From: Nocardioides aquaticus
GTDB taxonomy: Bacteria > Actinomycetota > Actinomycetes > Propionibacteriales > Nocardioidaceae
Reading direction: 5' to 3'
Length of the DNA: 64,000 nucleotides
Assembly: GCF_018459925.1 (NCBI RefSeq)
Contig: NZ_CP075371.1
Span: 3,596,001-3,660,000 of the forward strand
Both the position numbers and the translations under genes were made by a program. Shown here piece after piece: positions 1 through 8,019 of this stretch (positions are counted from its first letter, which is position 1; each line of letters starts with the position of its first letter). The notes beneath the pieces are model-generated. The model saw nothing but the letters and a program-made list of their open reading frames with translations. It did not search any database and had not been told where the DNA came from.

Positions 1-275
1 GCGTTGTTGACCAGGATGTGCAGCCCGCCGAGCTCGGCGACCGTGCGCGCCACGGCGGCGTCGACGGCGGCGGCGTCGCTGACGTCGCAGCCGATCCCGA
101 CGGCCCTGGCGCCCTCGACCAGCGGCAGCCGGCCGGCCGCGTCGACGGCGGCGGCCTCGTCGAGGTCGACGATCGCGACCGAGGCGCCCTCCTCGGCGAA
201 GCGGACGGCGGTGCCGAACCCGATCCCGCGGGCGGCTCCGGTGACGACGGCGACACGCCCGTCGAATCGACCCAT
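1..275 (-). CDS. SDR family oxidoreductase, N-terminal part
   Basis: The gene enters from the left edge and only its first 91 codons are visible. The start is ATG at 275, preceded by a clear AGGAGGAG ribosome site. The protein opens with a Rossmann fold: VAVVTGAARGIG near residues 8-19 is the TGxxxGIG cofactor loop of classical short-chain dehydrogenases. VAIVDLD follows, with an acidic residue at the end of beta-2 that favours NAD(H). The LHILVNNA motif (NNAG region) lies at the cut. Substrate cannot be judged because the catalytic YxxxK lies outside the window. Confidence 0.9.
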   Translation of the reverse strand, partial: MGRFDGRVAVVTGAARGIGFGTAVRFAEEGASVAIVDLDEAAAVDAAGRLPLVEGARAVGIGCDVSDAAAVDAAVARTVAELGGLHILVNN

Positions 276-366
276 GTTGATCTCCTCCTGGTGCTGGGGG
301 GCCCAGCTGGTGCTCCAGCCGGCGGTGGGCGAGGTGACTGATCGGTAACCTCGGCCGCGACCGACC

Positions 367-801
367 TTAGTCCCCGCCCGTGACCGGCCCGGGGAGGGTC
401 TCGCGGAGGCGGGCGGCGTACGTCGGCGCCTCGCCGTCCTCGTAGCGGGTCCGGGGCCAGAAGAACCCGCGCAGACCGTCGCCCTTCGTCCGGGGCACGA
501 CGTGCAGGTGCAGGTGGGGCACCGACTGGCTCACCGTGTTGTTCATGGCCACGAAGCTGCCCTGGGCGCCGAGGCCCTCGACCACCGCGGTCGCCAGCCG
601 CTGGGCGGCCTCCAGGAACGGGTCGCGCAGCGACGCCGGCAGGTCGGGCAGCGTCTCGACGTGGGTGCGGGGCACCAGCAGCACGTGGCCCTTGAACACC
701 GGGCGCCGGTCCAGGAACCCCAGCAGGTCGGGCTCGTCCAGCACGACGTCGGCCGGGGACTCCCCGGCCACCACCGCGCAGAACACGCACCCCGACGTCA
801 C
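367..801 (-). CDS. HIT family hydrolase
   Basis: A 144-residue histidine-triad protein. CVFC near the N-terminus (C5 and C8) resembles the zinc-binding end of many actinobacterial HIT proteins, and the signature HLHLHVVP (HxHxHxx type) lies near residues 97-104. HIT proteins hydrolyse nucleoside phosphoramidates or dinucleoside polyphosphates in the cytoplasm; the substrate here is unknown. The GTG start at 801 overlaps the TGA of the upstream peptidase gene (GTGA), so the two are probably translationally coupled. Length fits the family. Confidence 0.88.
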   Translation of the reverse strand: MTSGCVFCAVVAGESPADVVLDEPDLLGFLDRRPVFKGHVLLVPRTHVETLPDLPASLRDPFLEAAQRLATAVVEGLGAQGSFVAMNNTVSQSVPHLHLHVVPRTKGDGLRGFFWPRTRYEDGEAPTYAARLRETLPGPVTGGD

Positions 802-2210
802 TCGCAGGCCACCGGGCCGCAGTCGGGCGCCGGCAGCGGCCGTGCCATCCCGGCCGGGCGGGCGTCGAAGTGGTGGTTGTCGCTCGTCCCGTAGGTCCAG
901 CGCAGACCCCGTGCGGCCAGGGTCGAGACCACCGGGTGCTGCGAGGAGCGCCACGCCACCCGCGGGTGGGTGCGCGACTGCCACCAGGTGTTGGGCACCA
1001 GCCCGGTCGCCGAGCGGTACGGGTTCTCCCACGGGTTGATGTCGACCGAGCGGCCGTAGGAGTGCGGCGAGCGGATGCCCGGACGGTTCACGACGTCGCG
1101 GCAGTTGAAGGCGGAGGTGTTGTCGGCCGCCATCGAGGCGTGGTCGTCGCCCCCGCGCACGCGCGCCGACCAGCCGAACCGGTCGACGCGGTACATGGCG
1201 CGGATCGGCAGCTGCCGGGCGTACATCGCCCCCAGGGCGCCGGCGACCCGGCCGGCGACGTCGGCGTGGAGGACCATCTCGCCGCGGCGGCGGTAGCCGG
1301 TGAAGTCCCAGTAGTTGACCCGCAGCAACCGCAGGGAGGACCGCCCGACGGGGCAGCCGGCATGCCAGCTGCGCCCGGTCATCTGGTCCCAGACGCCGCC
1401 CGGGATCCTGGTCACGACCGGGTTGGCGCCGTCCCCGACGGCGCGGGGCTGCGGTGGGAGGTCGATCCGCGGACGGGGCGCGCCGCCCGGCAGGCGCACC
1501 GGCTCGCCCGGGGGCAGGTTGTCGACGGCGTGGACGCCGCTGCGGGCGCCGCGCACCCAGGCCTGGCCCGCGGCGCGCGCCCTCCACCGGGTGTCGACCC
1601 GCGGGGTGGTCCGCAGCGAGGCGTTGCCGGCCCCGTCGGTGGTGAGACGACGGGCCGTGCGCCAGGCCCCGCCGGCGTCGCGCCGCATCAGCACCACACG
1701 CCCGGGGACGCCCTCGCCCTGCCGGGTCCGCCACTGCACGCGCACGACGGTGCTGCGCTCGTCGACCACCGACCCCGGGCCGCGCACCGTGAGCGCGCTG
1801 TGCCGCCGGCGCAGCGTGACCTCCGCGGGCCCGGAGGCGGACCCGGCCAGGGCGGCGTCGCCGGCGTACGACGCCCGGAAGGCGTTGGTGCGCGGCGTGC
1901 GGTCCAGGACCTGCTCGAGCACGGCCGCCCCGGTGGCGTCGGTGGTCACGGTGGCGACCCTGCGCCAGTCGTCGTCGGTGCGGCGCTCCACGACGACGGG
2001 GGCCTCGACGACCGGGGTGCCGGCCTCGTCGAGCAGCGTGGCCCGCAGCGTGGTGGCGGCCCCGGCGTGGGCCGGGCTGCCGCCCAGCGTGAGGACGGTG
2101 GGGGCAGGGTCCGCGGCGGCCGCCGGGGCCGCGGCGGCACCCAGGGGCCCGGCCAGGGCCGCGACCAGCGCGGCGACGAGCAGGGACGTGCGGCGGGGGC
2201 GGGTCGTCAC
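798..2210 (-). CDS. secreted M15-family D-Ala-D-Ala carboxypeptidase-like protein
   Basis: 470 residues from a GTG at 2210. An N-terminal signal peptide is visible (TTRPRR, then a hydrophobic stretch ending in AAAPAAAA). Residues about 30-260 are Ala/Thr/Val-rich and look like Ig-like beta-sandwich repeats. The C-terminal ~170 residues carry the VanY/M15 zinc site: SPHSYGRSVDINP (SxHxxGxxxD) and a late HHFD. Family knowledge points to cleavage of peptidoglycan stem peptides outside the cell. The 3' end overlaps the HIT gene by 4 nt. An in-frame extension upstream to 2384 runs into the neighbouring gene and lacks a signal peptide, so it was not used. Confidence 0.85.
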   Translation of the reverse strand: MTTRPRRTSLLVAALVAALAGPLGAAAAPAAAADPAPTVLTLGGSPAHAGAATTLRATLLDEAGTPVVEAPVVVERRTDDDWRRVATVTTDATGAAVLEQVLDRTPRTNAFRASYAGDAALAGSASGPAEVTLRRRHSALTVRGPGSVVDERSTVVRVQWRTRQGEGVPGRVVLMRRDAGGAWRTARRLTTDGAGNASLRTTPRVDTRWRARAAGQAWVRGARSGVHAVDNLPPGEPVRLPGGAPRPRIDLPPQPRAVGDGANPVVTRIPGGVWDQMTGRSWHAGCPVGRSSLRLLRVNYWDFTGYRRRGEMVLHADVAGRVAGALGAMYARQLPIRAMYRVDRFGWSARVRGGDDHASMAADNTSAFNCRDVVNRPGIRSPHSYGRSVDINPWENPYRSATGLVPNTWWQSRTHPRVAWRSSQHPVVSTLAARGLRWTYGTSDNHHFDARPAGMARPLPAPDCGPVACE

Positions 2211-2250
2211 CGCAGCAGTCTGCCGCGTGCGACCCGCCCCCGGGGGGAGA

Positions 2251-3411
2251 TCAGCGTGCAGCGACCCAGTTGTCACGCGCGAAGACCGCGGAGTCCGGGT
2301 GGTCGGCGAAGACCGCGTCCACGCCGGCGTCCAGGAAGTCGGCCACCTCGGCGAACACGTCGCCCTTGGCGTCCGGGCCCTCACCGCTGCGGTACTCGGT
2401 GGCCATGAACTGGTTCTCGTCGCGGATCGTGTAGACCACCACGCGCAGGCCCTGGCGGTGGGCCTTGCGCGGCAGCGCGGTCGGCTCCGCGCTCGAGCCG
2501 TCGCCCTGCCGCGGGATGACCATCGTCTTCTCCGGGCCGATCCAGTCGGCGTACGACGCCACGTCGCGCAGCCCGGCGCGGGTGGTGAGGTCGGCGTAGG
2601 TCACGCCGGTCTCGCGCACCTGCTGGTCCCAGGGCGCCCCGGTGGGGCTCATCAGCTGCTCGAGCGGCAGGTCGGTGCGGCGGTCGAGACGGCGCAGGTT
2701 GGTGACCTCGAAGGACTGGATCAGGATCTTGGCCCGCCTTCCGTCCAGCCCCGCCTGGCGCAGGTCGCGCAGCATCGGCTCCTCGGGCGACAGGTCGAGG
2801 GAGTCGAAGTAGGTCGGGTGCTTGGTCTCGGGCGCGACCCCGATCGTGCGGCCGGTCTCGCGGGACAGCTGCTTCGCGAGGGCGAGCACCTCGTCGAACG
2901 TCGGCACCCGGAAGCGGCCGTCGTAGCGGGTGTTGTCGGGGCGCACCTGGGGCAGCCGCTCGGTGGCGCGCAGGGTGCGCAGCTCGGCGAGGGTGAAGTC
3001 CTCGGTGAACCACCCGTCGTACTCGACGCCGTCGATCGTCTTCACCGCGCGCCGGTCGGCGAACTCCGGGTGGTCCTCGACGTCGGTGGTCTCGTTGATG
3101 AAGCTCTCGTGGCGCGCCACGAGGACGCCGTCCTTGGTCGGGACCAGGTCGGGCTCGATGTAGTCGGCGCCGAGCTGCACGGCCAGGCGGTATGCCGCCA
3201 GCGTGTGCTCGGGGCGGTAGCCCGAGGCGCCGCGGTGGCCCACGACGAGCGGGCGCGCGAGCTGCTCGACCCCGCGGCCGGGCCGGTCGGCGGACGCCTG
3301 GCCGACCACGGGCGCAGCGGCCTGCGAGGCTGGGGCCACCAGCGTGGCCACCAGGGAGAGGGGGACGAGCGGGAGCAGGAGTGCGCCGAGCGCGCGGGTC
3401 CGAGAGGTCAT
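2251..3411 (-). CDS. glpQ: secreted glycerophosphodiester phosphodiesterase
   Basis: 386 residues, ATG at 3411. A signal peptide (hydrophobic LGALLLPLVPLSLVATLVAP, then ASQAAA) indicates export. The GDPD fold starts at VGHRGASGYRPEHT, where the HR pair and the E are the catalytic/metal residues. IEPDLVPTKDGVLVARHE provides the second metal-site motif (ExD and H). This is the periplasmic GlpQ-type arrangement: it hydrolyses deacylated phospholipids to sn-glycerol-3-phosphate and an alcohol. An alternative GTG at 3441 would only lengthen the N-terminus. It is divergent from the monooxygenase-like gene at 3478. Confidence 0.9.
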   Translation of the reverse strand: MTSRTRALGALLLPLVPLSLVATLVAPASQAAAPVVGQASADRPGRGVEQLARPLVVGHRGASGYRPEHTLAAYRLAVQLGADYIEPDLVPTKDGVLVARHESFINETTDVEDHPEFADRRAVKTIDGVEYDGWFTEDFTLAELRTLRATERLPQVRPDNTRYDGRFRVPTFDEVLALAKQLSRETGRTIGVAPETKHPTYFDSLDLSPEEPMLRDLRQAGLDGRRAKILIQSFEVTNLRRLDRRTDLPLEQLMSPTGAPWDQQVRETGVTYADLTTRAGLRDVASYADWIGPEKTMVIPRQGDGSSAEPTALPRKAHRQGLRVVVYTIRDENQFMATEYRSGEGPDAKGDVFAEVADFLDAGVDAVFADHPDSAVFARDNWVAAR

Positions 3412-3465
3412 GCACCGATGAAACCGCGTCGAGGTGGACACGTGATGAACGACACGCACCCGGCG

Positions 3466-3471
3466 TAGCCT
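3466..3471 (+). promoter_or_regulatory. -10-like TAGCCT directly before the 3478 start
   Basis: TAGCCT ends 6 nt before the ATG at 3478 and no Shine-Dalgarno sequence lies between. This spacing is the usual sign of leaderless transcription in actinobacteria. Confidence 0.5.
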
Positions 3472-3477
3472 CCGCAC

Positions 3478-3792
3478 ATGACCGAGAACACCACGACCTC
3501 CGCCACCCTGCACGTGGTGGCGACCATCCCGATCCGCGCCGACGGCGTGGAGCTGGCCCGGACCGCGCTGGCCGAGCTGGCCACCGCGACGCTGGCCGAG
3601 GAGGGCTGCCTGGCCTACGCCGCCTACGAGTCCGGCGCGGCGCCCGGCCTCTTCGTCACCGTCGAGGAGTGGCGCGCCCAGGCCGACCTCGACCAGCACA
3701 TGACCATGCCGCACATCGCCCGGGCCTTCGAGGTCCTGGGCCCGCACCTGGAGGGGGAGGTCGCGATCCACCCCCTCCAGCCGCTCGGCTGA
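3478..3792 (+). CDS. antibiotic-biosynthesis-monooxygenase (ABM/YgiN-like) domain protein
   Basis: A 104-residue single-domain protein. LHVVATIPIRADGVELARTA is the first strand and helix of the ABM ferredoxin-like fold. EEGCLAYAAYES, FVTVEEWRAQADLDQHMTMPH and a late beta strand complete it. The W-x-(6)-H pattern (EEW...LDQH) is the conserved core. Such proteins are small homodimeric quinol monooxygenases or heme-independent oxygenases; the substrate cannot be read from sequence. A probable leaderless promoter precedes it, and the gene stands alone on the plus strand. Confidence 0.85.
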   Translation: MTENTTTSATLHVVATIPIRADGVELARTALAELATATLAEEGCLAYAAYESGAAPGLFVTVEEWRAQADLDQHMTMPHIARAFEVLGPHLEGEVAIHPLQPLG

Positions 3793-3807
3793 GCCGCCCG
3801 GTCCCGA

Positions 3808-4236
3808 TCAGATCGGGGCGGTGAGCTCCAGGTTGATGTCGTCGGGGTCCTGGAAGGACAGGATCGCCAGGCCGGCGGCCTCCATGTCGATGATCTCGCC
3901 GTGGGCCACGCCGAGCTCGTCGAGGCCCTTCACGGCCGCGACGAGGTCGTCGCGCGAGTCGACGGTGAAGCTGACGTGGTCGAGGCCGGTGGCCGTCGAG
4001 TCGAAGGTCTGCTCCCCGACGGGGCGCAGGCCGAACAGCGCGCCGGACGGCGTGAGGTAGATGGTGCCGCCGTAGAACTTCTGCGGGTCCTCGGTGGTGC
4101 CGGGCTCGTTGACCTCGTGGGACATGTCGATCTGCGCCGGCCACCCGAAGACGTCGTCGTAGAACTTCTTCGAGCGGGCGATGTCGGTGACGGTGAGCCG
4201 CACGTGGGCGTACCCGTTGCTGTTGATGATGGCCAT
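3808..4236 (-). CDS. VOC (glyoxalase/bleomycin-resistance) family protein
   Basis: 142 residues, two beta-alpha-beta-beta-beta modules typical of the vicinal oxygen chelate fold. The first module begins YAHVRLTVTDIARSKKFYDDVFGW, with a metal-site His in the first strand. The second begins GLDHVSFTVDSRDDLVAAVKGLDE. FQDPDDINLELTAP closes the fold, with the conserved E near the end as a metal ligand. VOC enzymes include dioxygenases, epimerases and resistance proteins; no specific activity is assigned. It converges with the ABM gene, 16 bp away. Confidence 0.88.
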   Translation of the reverse strand: MAIINSNGYAHVRLTVTDIARSKKFYDDVFGWPAQIDMSHEVNEPGTTEDPQKFYGGTIYLTPSGALFGLRPVGEQTFDSTATGLDHVSFTVDSRDDLVAAVKGLDELGVAHGEIIDMEAAGLAILSFQDPDDINLELTAPI

Positions 4237-4270
4237 GCCCCATGCCTACCCGCACCCCCCGGGTGAGCGC

Positions 4271-4660
4271 TCACCCCGACCGCAGGCCGGCCAGCACCGC
4301 GTCGGCGTCGACCTCCCCCGGGCCGAGCACCACCGTCCGGGCCGCTCCGACGGCGGTGACCAGCGCGTCCGTCGCCGGACCCCCGCCGGCGACGACGAGC
4401 AGGTCGGCCCCTCCGAGGTCGCGGGCGCGCGCGGCCAGCAGGGCCACGTCGACGTCGTCCTCGACGCCGGCCTGGACGCTCCAGGCGGCCACCCGCCCGC
4501 GCCGGACGACCGCAGCCGTGCGCTCCGCCGCCTCCGGGTCGGGGTCGGCGCAGAGCACCGCGGCGCCGGCCCGCGACAGCGCGACGGCCACCTCGTGGCC
4601 GGGCGCCCCGCCGGCGCCGGTGACCAGGGCCAGCAGGTAGCGCAGCTCGGTGCGGCTCAC
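4271..4660 (-). CDS. small Rossmann-fold (SDR-like) protein
   Basis: 129 residues. ALVTGAGGAPGHEVAVALSRAGAAVLCADPDPEA matches the nucleotide-binding start of short-chain dehydrogenases (TGxGxxxG), and DLLVVAGGG resembles the NNAG strand. The protein stops about half-way through an SDR fold, with no YxxxK motif, so it is either a dedicated cofactor-binding domain or a truncated enzyme. Its ATG overlaps the stop of the TrkA/KtrA-like gene by 4 nt (ATGA), so it is co-translated with the potassium-uptake genes. A role in that system is possible but unproven. Confidence 0.6.
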   Translation of the reverse strand: MSRTELRYLLALVTGAGGAPGHEVAVALSRAGAAVLCADPDPEAAERTAAVVRRGRVAAWSVQAGVEDDVDVALLAARARDLGGADLLVVAGGGPATDALVTAVGAARTVVLGPGEVDADAVLAGLRSG

Positions 4661-5328
4661 GAGGTCGCGGCGAAGCGCTCCACGGCCTCGCGGGGCCCGG
4701 ACACGATGACGACGTCACCCTGCTCGACCAGCGTCTCCGCCGTGGCGTAGGTGAACTCCTCACCCGCTCGCTTGACCCCGACCACCGTGACCCCGTGCTG
4801 GGAGCGCACGTGCGAGTCGGCCAGGCTCCGGCCCAGCATCTGCCGTGGCGGGCGGGTCTTGGCGAAGGCGTAGCCGTCGTCGAGCTCGATGTAGTCCATC
4901 ATCCGCCCGCGCACGAGGTGGGCGACGCGCTTGCCCATGTCGTGCTCGGGACGCACCACGTGCTGCACCCCGATCTGGGTGAGGATGCGCTGGTGGGCCT
5001 GGCTGATCGCCTTGGCCCAGATCGACCGGACGCCGAGGCCGATGGCCACCGAGGCCGACAGGATGCTGGCCTCGAGGTCGTTGCCGACGCCGACCACCAC
5101 CGTGCCGAAGTCGCCCAGGCCCAGCTGACGCATGGCCTCCTCGTTGGTGCTGTCGGCCTCGACGACGTGGGTCACCCGCCCCGCGAGGGACTGGACGATG
5201 CGGGGGTCGCGGTCCACCCCGAGCACCTCCACCCCCTCGGCGGCCAGCTCGAGCGCGAGGGACTTGCCGAAGCGGCCGAGCCCGATCACGGCCACGGCCC
5301 CGTCGTCGGGTCGCTGTCTCCTAGCCAA
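4657..5328 (-). CDS. ktrA: potassium uptake regulatory subunit, TrkA/KtrA type
   Basis: 223 residues. VAVIGLGRFGKSLALELA is the RCK_N Rossmann loop (GxGxxG), followed by VLGVDRD with the acidic residue that binds the ribose. A C-terminal RCK_C domain (about 140-223) includes SQHGVTVVGVKR and DVVIVSGPREAVERF. These proteins gate the KtrB/TrkH channel in response to bound nucleotides on the cytoplasmic side. The frame opens with a TTG at 5328 that overlaps the last 8 nt of the ktrB-like gene. No convincing ribosome site precedes it, and a GTG about 11 codons later is an alternative start. Confidence 0.92.
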   Translation of the reverse strand: MARRQRPDDGAVAVIGLGRFGKSLALELAAEGVEVLGVDRDPRIVQSLAGRVTHVVEADSTNEEAMRQLGLGDFGTVVVGVGNDLEASILSASVAIGLGVRSIWAKAISQAHQRILTQIGVQHVVRPEHDMGKRVAHLVRGRMMDYIELDDGYAFAKTRPPRQMLGRSLADSHVRSQHGVTVVGVKRAGEEFTYATAETLVEQGDVVIVSGPREAVERFAATS

Positions 5329-6679
5329 TGAGTGGCCGTCCTTCCGGGTTCTGGTGGAGCCGTTGGCGCTCGCGGAGCGCGAGCGCCGAGACCAGGGTGA
5401 TGGGTCCGAGCCGACCGACGAACATCAGCACGACCAGGACCAGCTGTGCCGGGGTCGGCAGGTCGGCGGTGATCCCGGTGGAGAGTCCCACGGTCGCGAA
5501 GGCCGAGACCACCTCGAACAGCACGACGTGCGTCGACATCCGGGAGATCTCCACGACGGCGACGGTGGCCGCCACGACGGCGGCCACCGAGAGGAGGGCG
5601 ACCGTGAGGGCCTGCCGGGCGGCGCGGTCGGTGATCCGGCGGTCGAAGGCGTGCACGTCCCGCTCGCCGCGGACCTCGGCCCAGATGACGAACAGCAGCA
5701 GCAGGAACGTGGTCACCTTGATCCCCCCGGCCGTGCCGGCGGACCCGCCGCCGATGAACATCAGCACGCTCGTGCCGAGCAGGGTGCCCTCGTTCATGGC
5801 GCCGTAGTCGAGGCTGTTGAACCCCGCGGTCCTCGGCATGACCGCCTGGAAGAACCCCGCGAGCAGCCGGCCCGCCGGGTCGAGGGCCCCGAGGGTCTGC
5901 GGGTTGCGCCACTCGTTGGCGGTGACGAAGACCGTGCCCAGGACGAGCAGCGCGACCGTGGCCAGCACCGTCATCCGGGTGTGCAGGCTCCACCGGCGGG
6001 GGCGCAGCTGACGGCGCAGCTCGAGGAGCACCGGGAAGCCCAGCCCGCCCGCGATCACCGACACCGCGATCGGCAGGCAGACCCAGGGGTCGGTGGCGAA
6101 CCGGGTCAGGCTGTCGGACCACAGGGCGAACCCGGCGTTGTTGAAGGACGAGATGCTGTGGAAGACCCCGAGGTAGGCGGCCCGGCCCGGCGCCTCGTCG
6201 TAGGCCAGCCAGAAGCGCAGCCCGAGGACGACGGCCACCACCGCCTCGAAGAGCACCGTGGTGCGCGCCACCCCCAGCAGCACCGTCCGGACGTCACCGA
6301 GCCCGACGGACTTGGTCTCGGCGGCCGCGGTGACCCGGGTGCGCAGGCCGAGGCGTCGCGAGACCAGCAGCCCCAGGAGGGAGGCGAACGCCATCGTGCC
6401 GAACCCGCCGACCTGGATCAGGCCGAGGATGACCACCTCGCCGAAGGCCGACCAGTACGAGGCCGTGTCCACCGTGACCAGCCCGGTGACGCACACCGCG
6501 CTCGTGGCGTGGAACAGCGCGGTGACGAGGTCGGTGCCCCCCTCGCCGGTGCGGGAGACCGGGAGCAGGAGCAGCGCGGTCCCGACCAGGACCGCACCGG
6601 CGAAGCCGGCGACGACCAGCTGTGCGGGCGAGCGCAGGCCGAGGGGGCCCAGGCTCCGCCGGGTGGGGGTGCGTGGCAC
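5321..6679 (-). CDS. ktrB: potassium uptake channel subunit, TrkH/KtrB family
   Basis: 452 residues, GTG at 6679. Four M1-P-M2 repeats are visible, each with its selectivity-filter segment: TSAVCVTGL, ISSFNNAGF, MPRTAGFNS and FATVGLSTG, each with the conserved glycine. GGGSAGTAGGIKVTT in the third repeat corresponds to the gating loop that restricts the pore. It works in the membrane as a dimer regulated by the adjacent RCK subunit. Overlap with the downstream gene implies one operon. A TAGGGT box 6 nt upstream of the start suggests a leaderless transcript. Confidence 0.93.
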   Translation of the reverse strand: MPRTPTRRSLGPLGLRSPAQLVVAGFAGAVLVGTALLLLPVSRTGEGGTDLVTALFHATSAVCVTGLVTVDTASYWSAFGEVVILGLIQVGGFGTMAFASLLGLLVSRRLGLRTRVTAAAETKSVGLGDVRTVLLGVARTTVLFEAVVAVVLGLRFWLAYDEAPGRAAYLGVFHSISSFNNAGFALWSDSLTRFATDPWVCLPIAVSVIAGGLGFPVLLELRRQLRPRRWSLHTRMTVLATVALLVLGTVFVTANEWRNPQTLGALDPAGRLLAGFFQAVMPRTAGFNSLDYGAMNEGTLLGTSVLMFIGGGSAGTAGGIKVTTFLLLLFVIWAEVRGERDVHAFDRRITDRAARQALTVALLSVAAVVAATVAVVEISRMSTHVVLFEVVSAFATVGLSTGITADLPTPAQLVLVVLMFVGRLGPITLVSALALRERQRLHQNPEGRPLIG

Positions 6680-6685
6680 GAGCCG

Positions 6686-6691
6686 ACCCTA
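6686..6691 (-). promoter_or_regulatory. -10-like TAGGGT before ktrB
   Basis: On the minus strand TAGGGT is separated by 6 nt from the GTG start at 6679, with no room for a ribosome site. Confidence 0.45.
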
Positions 6692-6726
6692 GGGCCCGCC
6701 GGCGCCCCGGCGGTCGGTCGGGCGCC

Positions 6727-8019
6727 TCACACGAACGCGCTCTCGCCGGTGATCGCACGACCCACGATGAGGGTGTTGATCTCCCGGGTGCCCTCGTAGG
6801 AGTAGATCGCCTCGGCGTCCGCGACGAACCGGCCGACGTGGTGCTCGAGCAGGATGCCGTTGCCACCGAGCACCTCGCGCGCCCAGCCGACCGTCTCGCG
6901 CATCTTGGCCGTCGCCTGGGCCTTGCACAGGCTCGCGTGCTCGTCCCGCAGGAGCCCGGCGTCCTGCAGCTGCGAGGCCCGGGTGTTCATCGCGGTGGCC
7001 GCGGTGACGTGGCCGAGCATCTTGACCAGCAGGTCCTGGACCAGCTGGAAGGACGCGATCGGGCGACCGAACTGCTCCCGGGCCTTGGTGTAGCGCAGGG
7101 CGTGCTCGAAGGCCCCCCGCGCGCAGCCGGCCGCCTGCCAGGCCACGCCCATCCTGGTCACCCGCAGCACGTCGGCGGTGCTGCGGAAGCTCTCGGCCTT
7201 CTGCAGCCGGTTCTCCTCGGGCACCCGGACGTCGCGCAGGTGGACCTCGGCGTTCTGGACCACGCGCAGCGCGATCTTGTCCTCCTGCTTGTCGAAGGTC
7301 ATCCCCTCGGTGTCCTTCTCGACCACGAAGCCCTTGACCTGGCCGTCGTCCTCGTCGCGCGCCCAGATGATCACCAGGTCGGCGAACGCGGCGTTGCCGA
7401 TCCACTTCTTCTCGCCGTTGAGCACCCACCCGTCGCCGTCACGGCGCGCCGAGGTGGCCAGACCGGCCGAGATCGCGGAGCCGACGTCGGGCTCGGTCAG
7501 CCCGAAGGCCCCGATCAGCTCCATCCGGGCCATCGCCGGCAGCCAGCGCTCCCGCTGCTCGTCGGAGCCGCAGAGCTGGATCGAGCCCATCGCCAGCCCG
7601 CCGTGGACCCCCATGAAGGTCCCGATGGACGGGTCCACGCGGGCCAGCTCCATGGCGACCATGCCGTCGACGAGCGCGCCGCGGGCCGGGCAGCCGGGCC
7701 CGTCGTAGGCCAGACCGGCGATGCCGAGGTCGGCGATCCCGGGCACGAGCTCGTGCGGGAAGGCCGCGCGGGTCCAGTAGTCGTTGATGATCGGCTCGAC
7801 CTCGCGGTTCATGAACGCGCGGACCCGGCCGAGCAGGGCCCGGTCGTCGTCGGAGAGCAGCAGCTCGAAGCCGAGGAAGTCCGAGAACGGGGAGTCGGTG
7901 AGCTCGACGTCGGTCAGGTCGGGGGCGACCGGTGCCACCGAGCCCGCGGGGCGGGCGCCGGCGTCGGTGCCCGGGCCGGAGGTCGGGTCGCGGGGGTCGT
8001 CGGATCGTGCGTCAGCCAT
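6727..8019 (-). CDS. acyl-CoA dehydrogenase, glutaryl-CoA-dehydrogenase-like
   Basis: 430 residues from ATG 8019 (a second ATG at 8028 adds three codons). The three-domain FAD dehydrogenase fold is complete. The helical N-domain contains FGLTEPDVGSA, the FAD/substrate loop. GWVLNGEKKWIGNA is in the beta domain. The C-domain has KAREQFGRPIASFQLVQ and the catalytic SYEGTREINTLIVGRAITG, where the Glu of YEGT abstracts the alpha proton. TEPDVGS together with YEGT and NTLIVGR is closest to glutaryl-CoA or short-chain types. Its 5' end overlaps the PHA depolymerase stop, so it may feed acyl-CoA flux in the same operon. Confidence 0.9.
   Translation of the reverse strand: MADARSDDPRDPTSGPGTDAGARPAGSVAPVAPDLTDVELTDSPFSDFLGFELLLSDDDRALLGRVRAFMNREVEPIINDYWTRAAFPHELVPGIADLGIAGLAYDGPGCPARGALVDGMVAMELARVDPSIGTFMGVHGGLAMGSIQLCGSDEQRERWLPAMARMELIGAFGLTEPDVGSAISAGLATSARRDGDGWVLNGEKKWIGNAAFADLVIIWARDEDDGQVKGFVVEKDTEGMTFDKQEDKIALRVVQNAEVHLRDVRVPEENRLQKAESFRSTADVLRVTRMGVAWQAAGCARGAFEHALRYTKAREQFGRPIASFQLVQDLLVKMLGHVTAATAMNTRASQLQDAGLLRDEHASLCKAQATAKMRETVGWAREVLGGNGILLEHHVGRFVADAEAIYSYEGTREINTLIVGRAITGESAFV

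Noticed and set aside
870..2408. Long plus-strand open frame opposite the M15 peptidase and GDPD genes
   Set aside because: Biased Arg/Gly/Pro composition with no domain; the minus-strand proteins have clear motifs. It is a GC-rich shadow frame.
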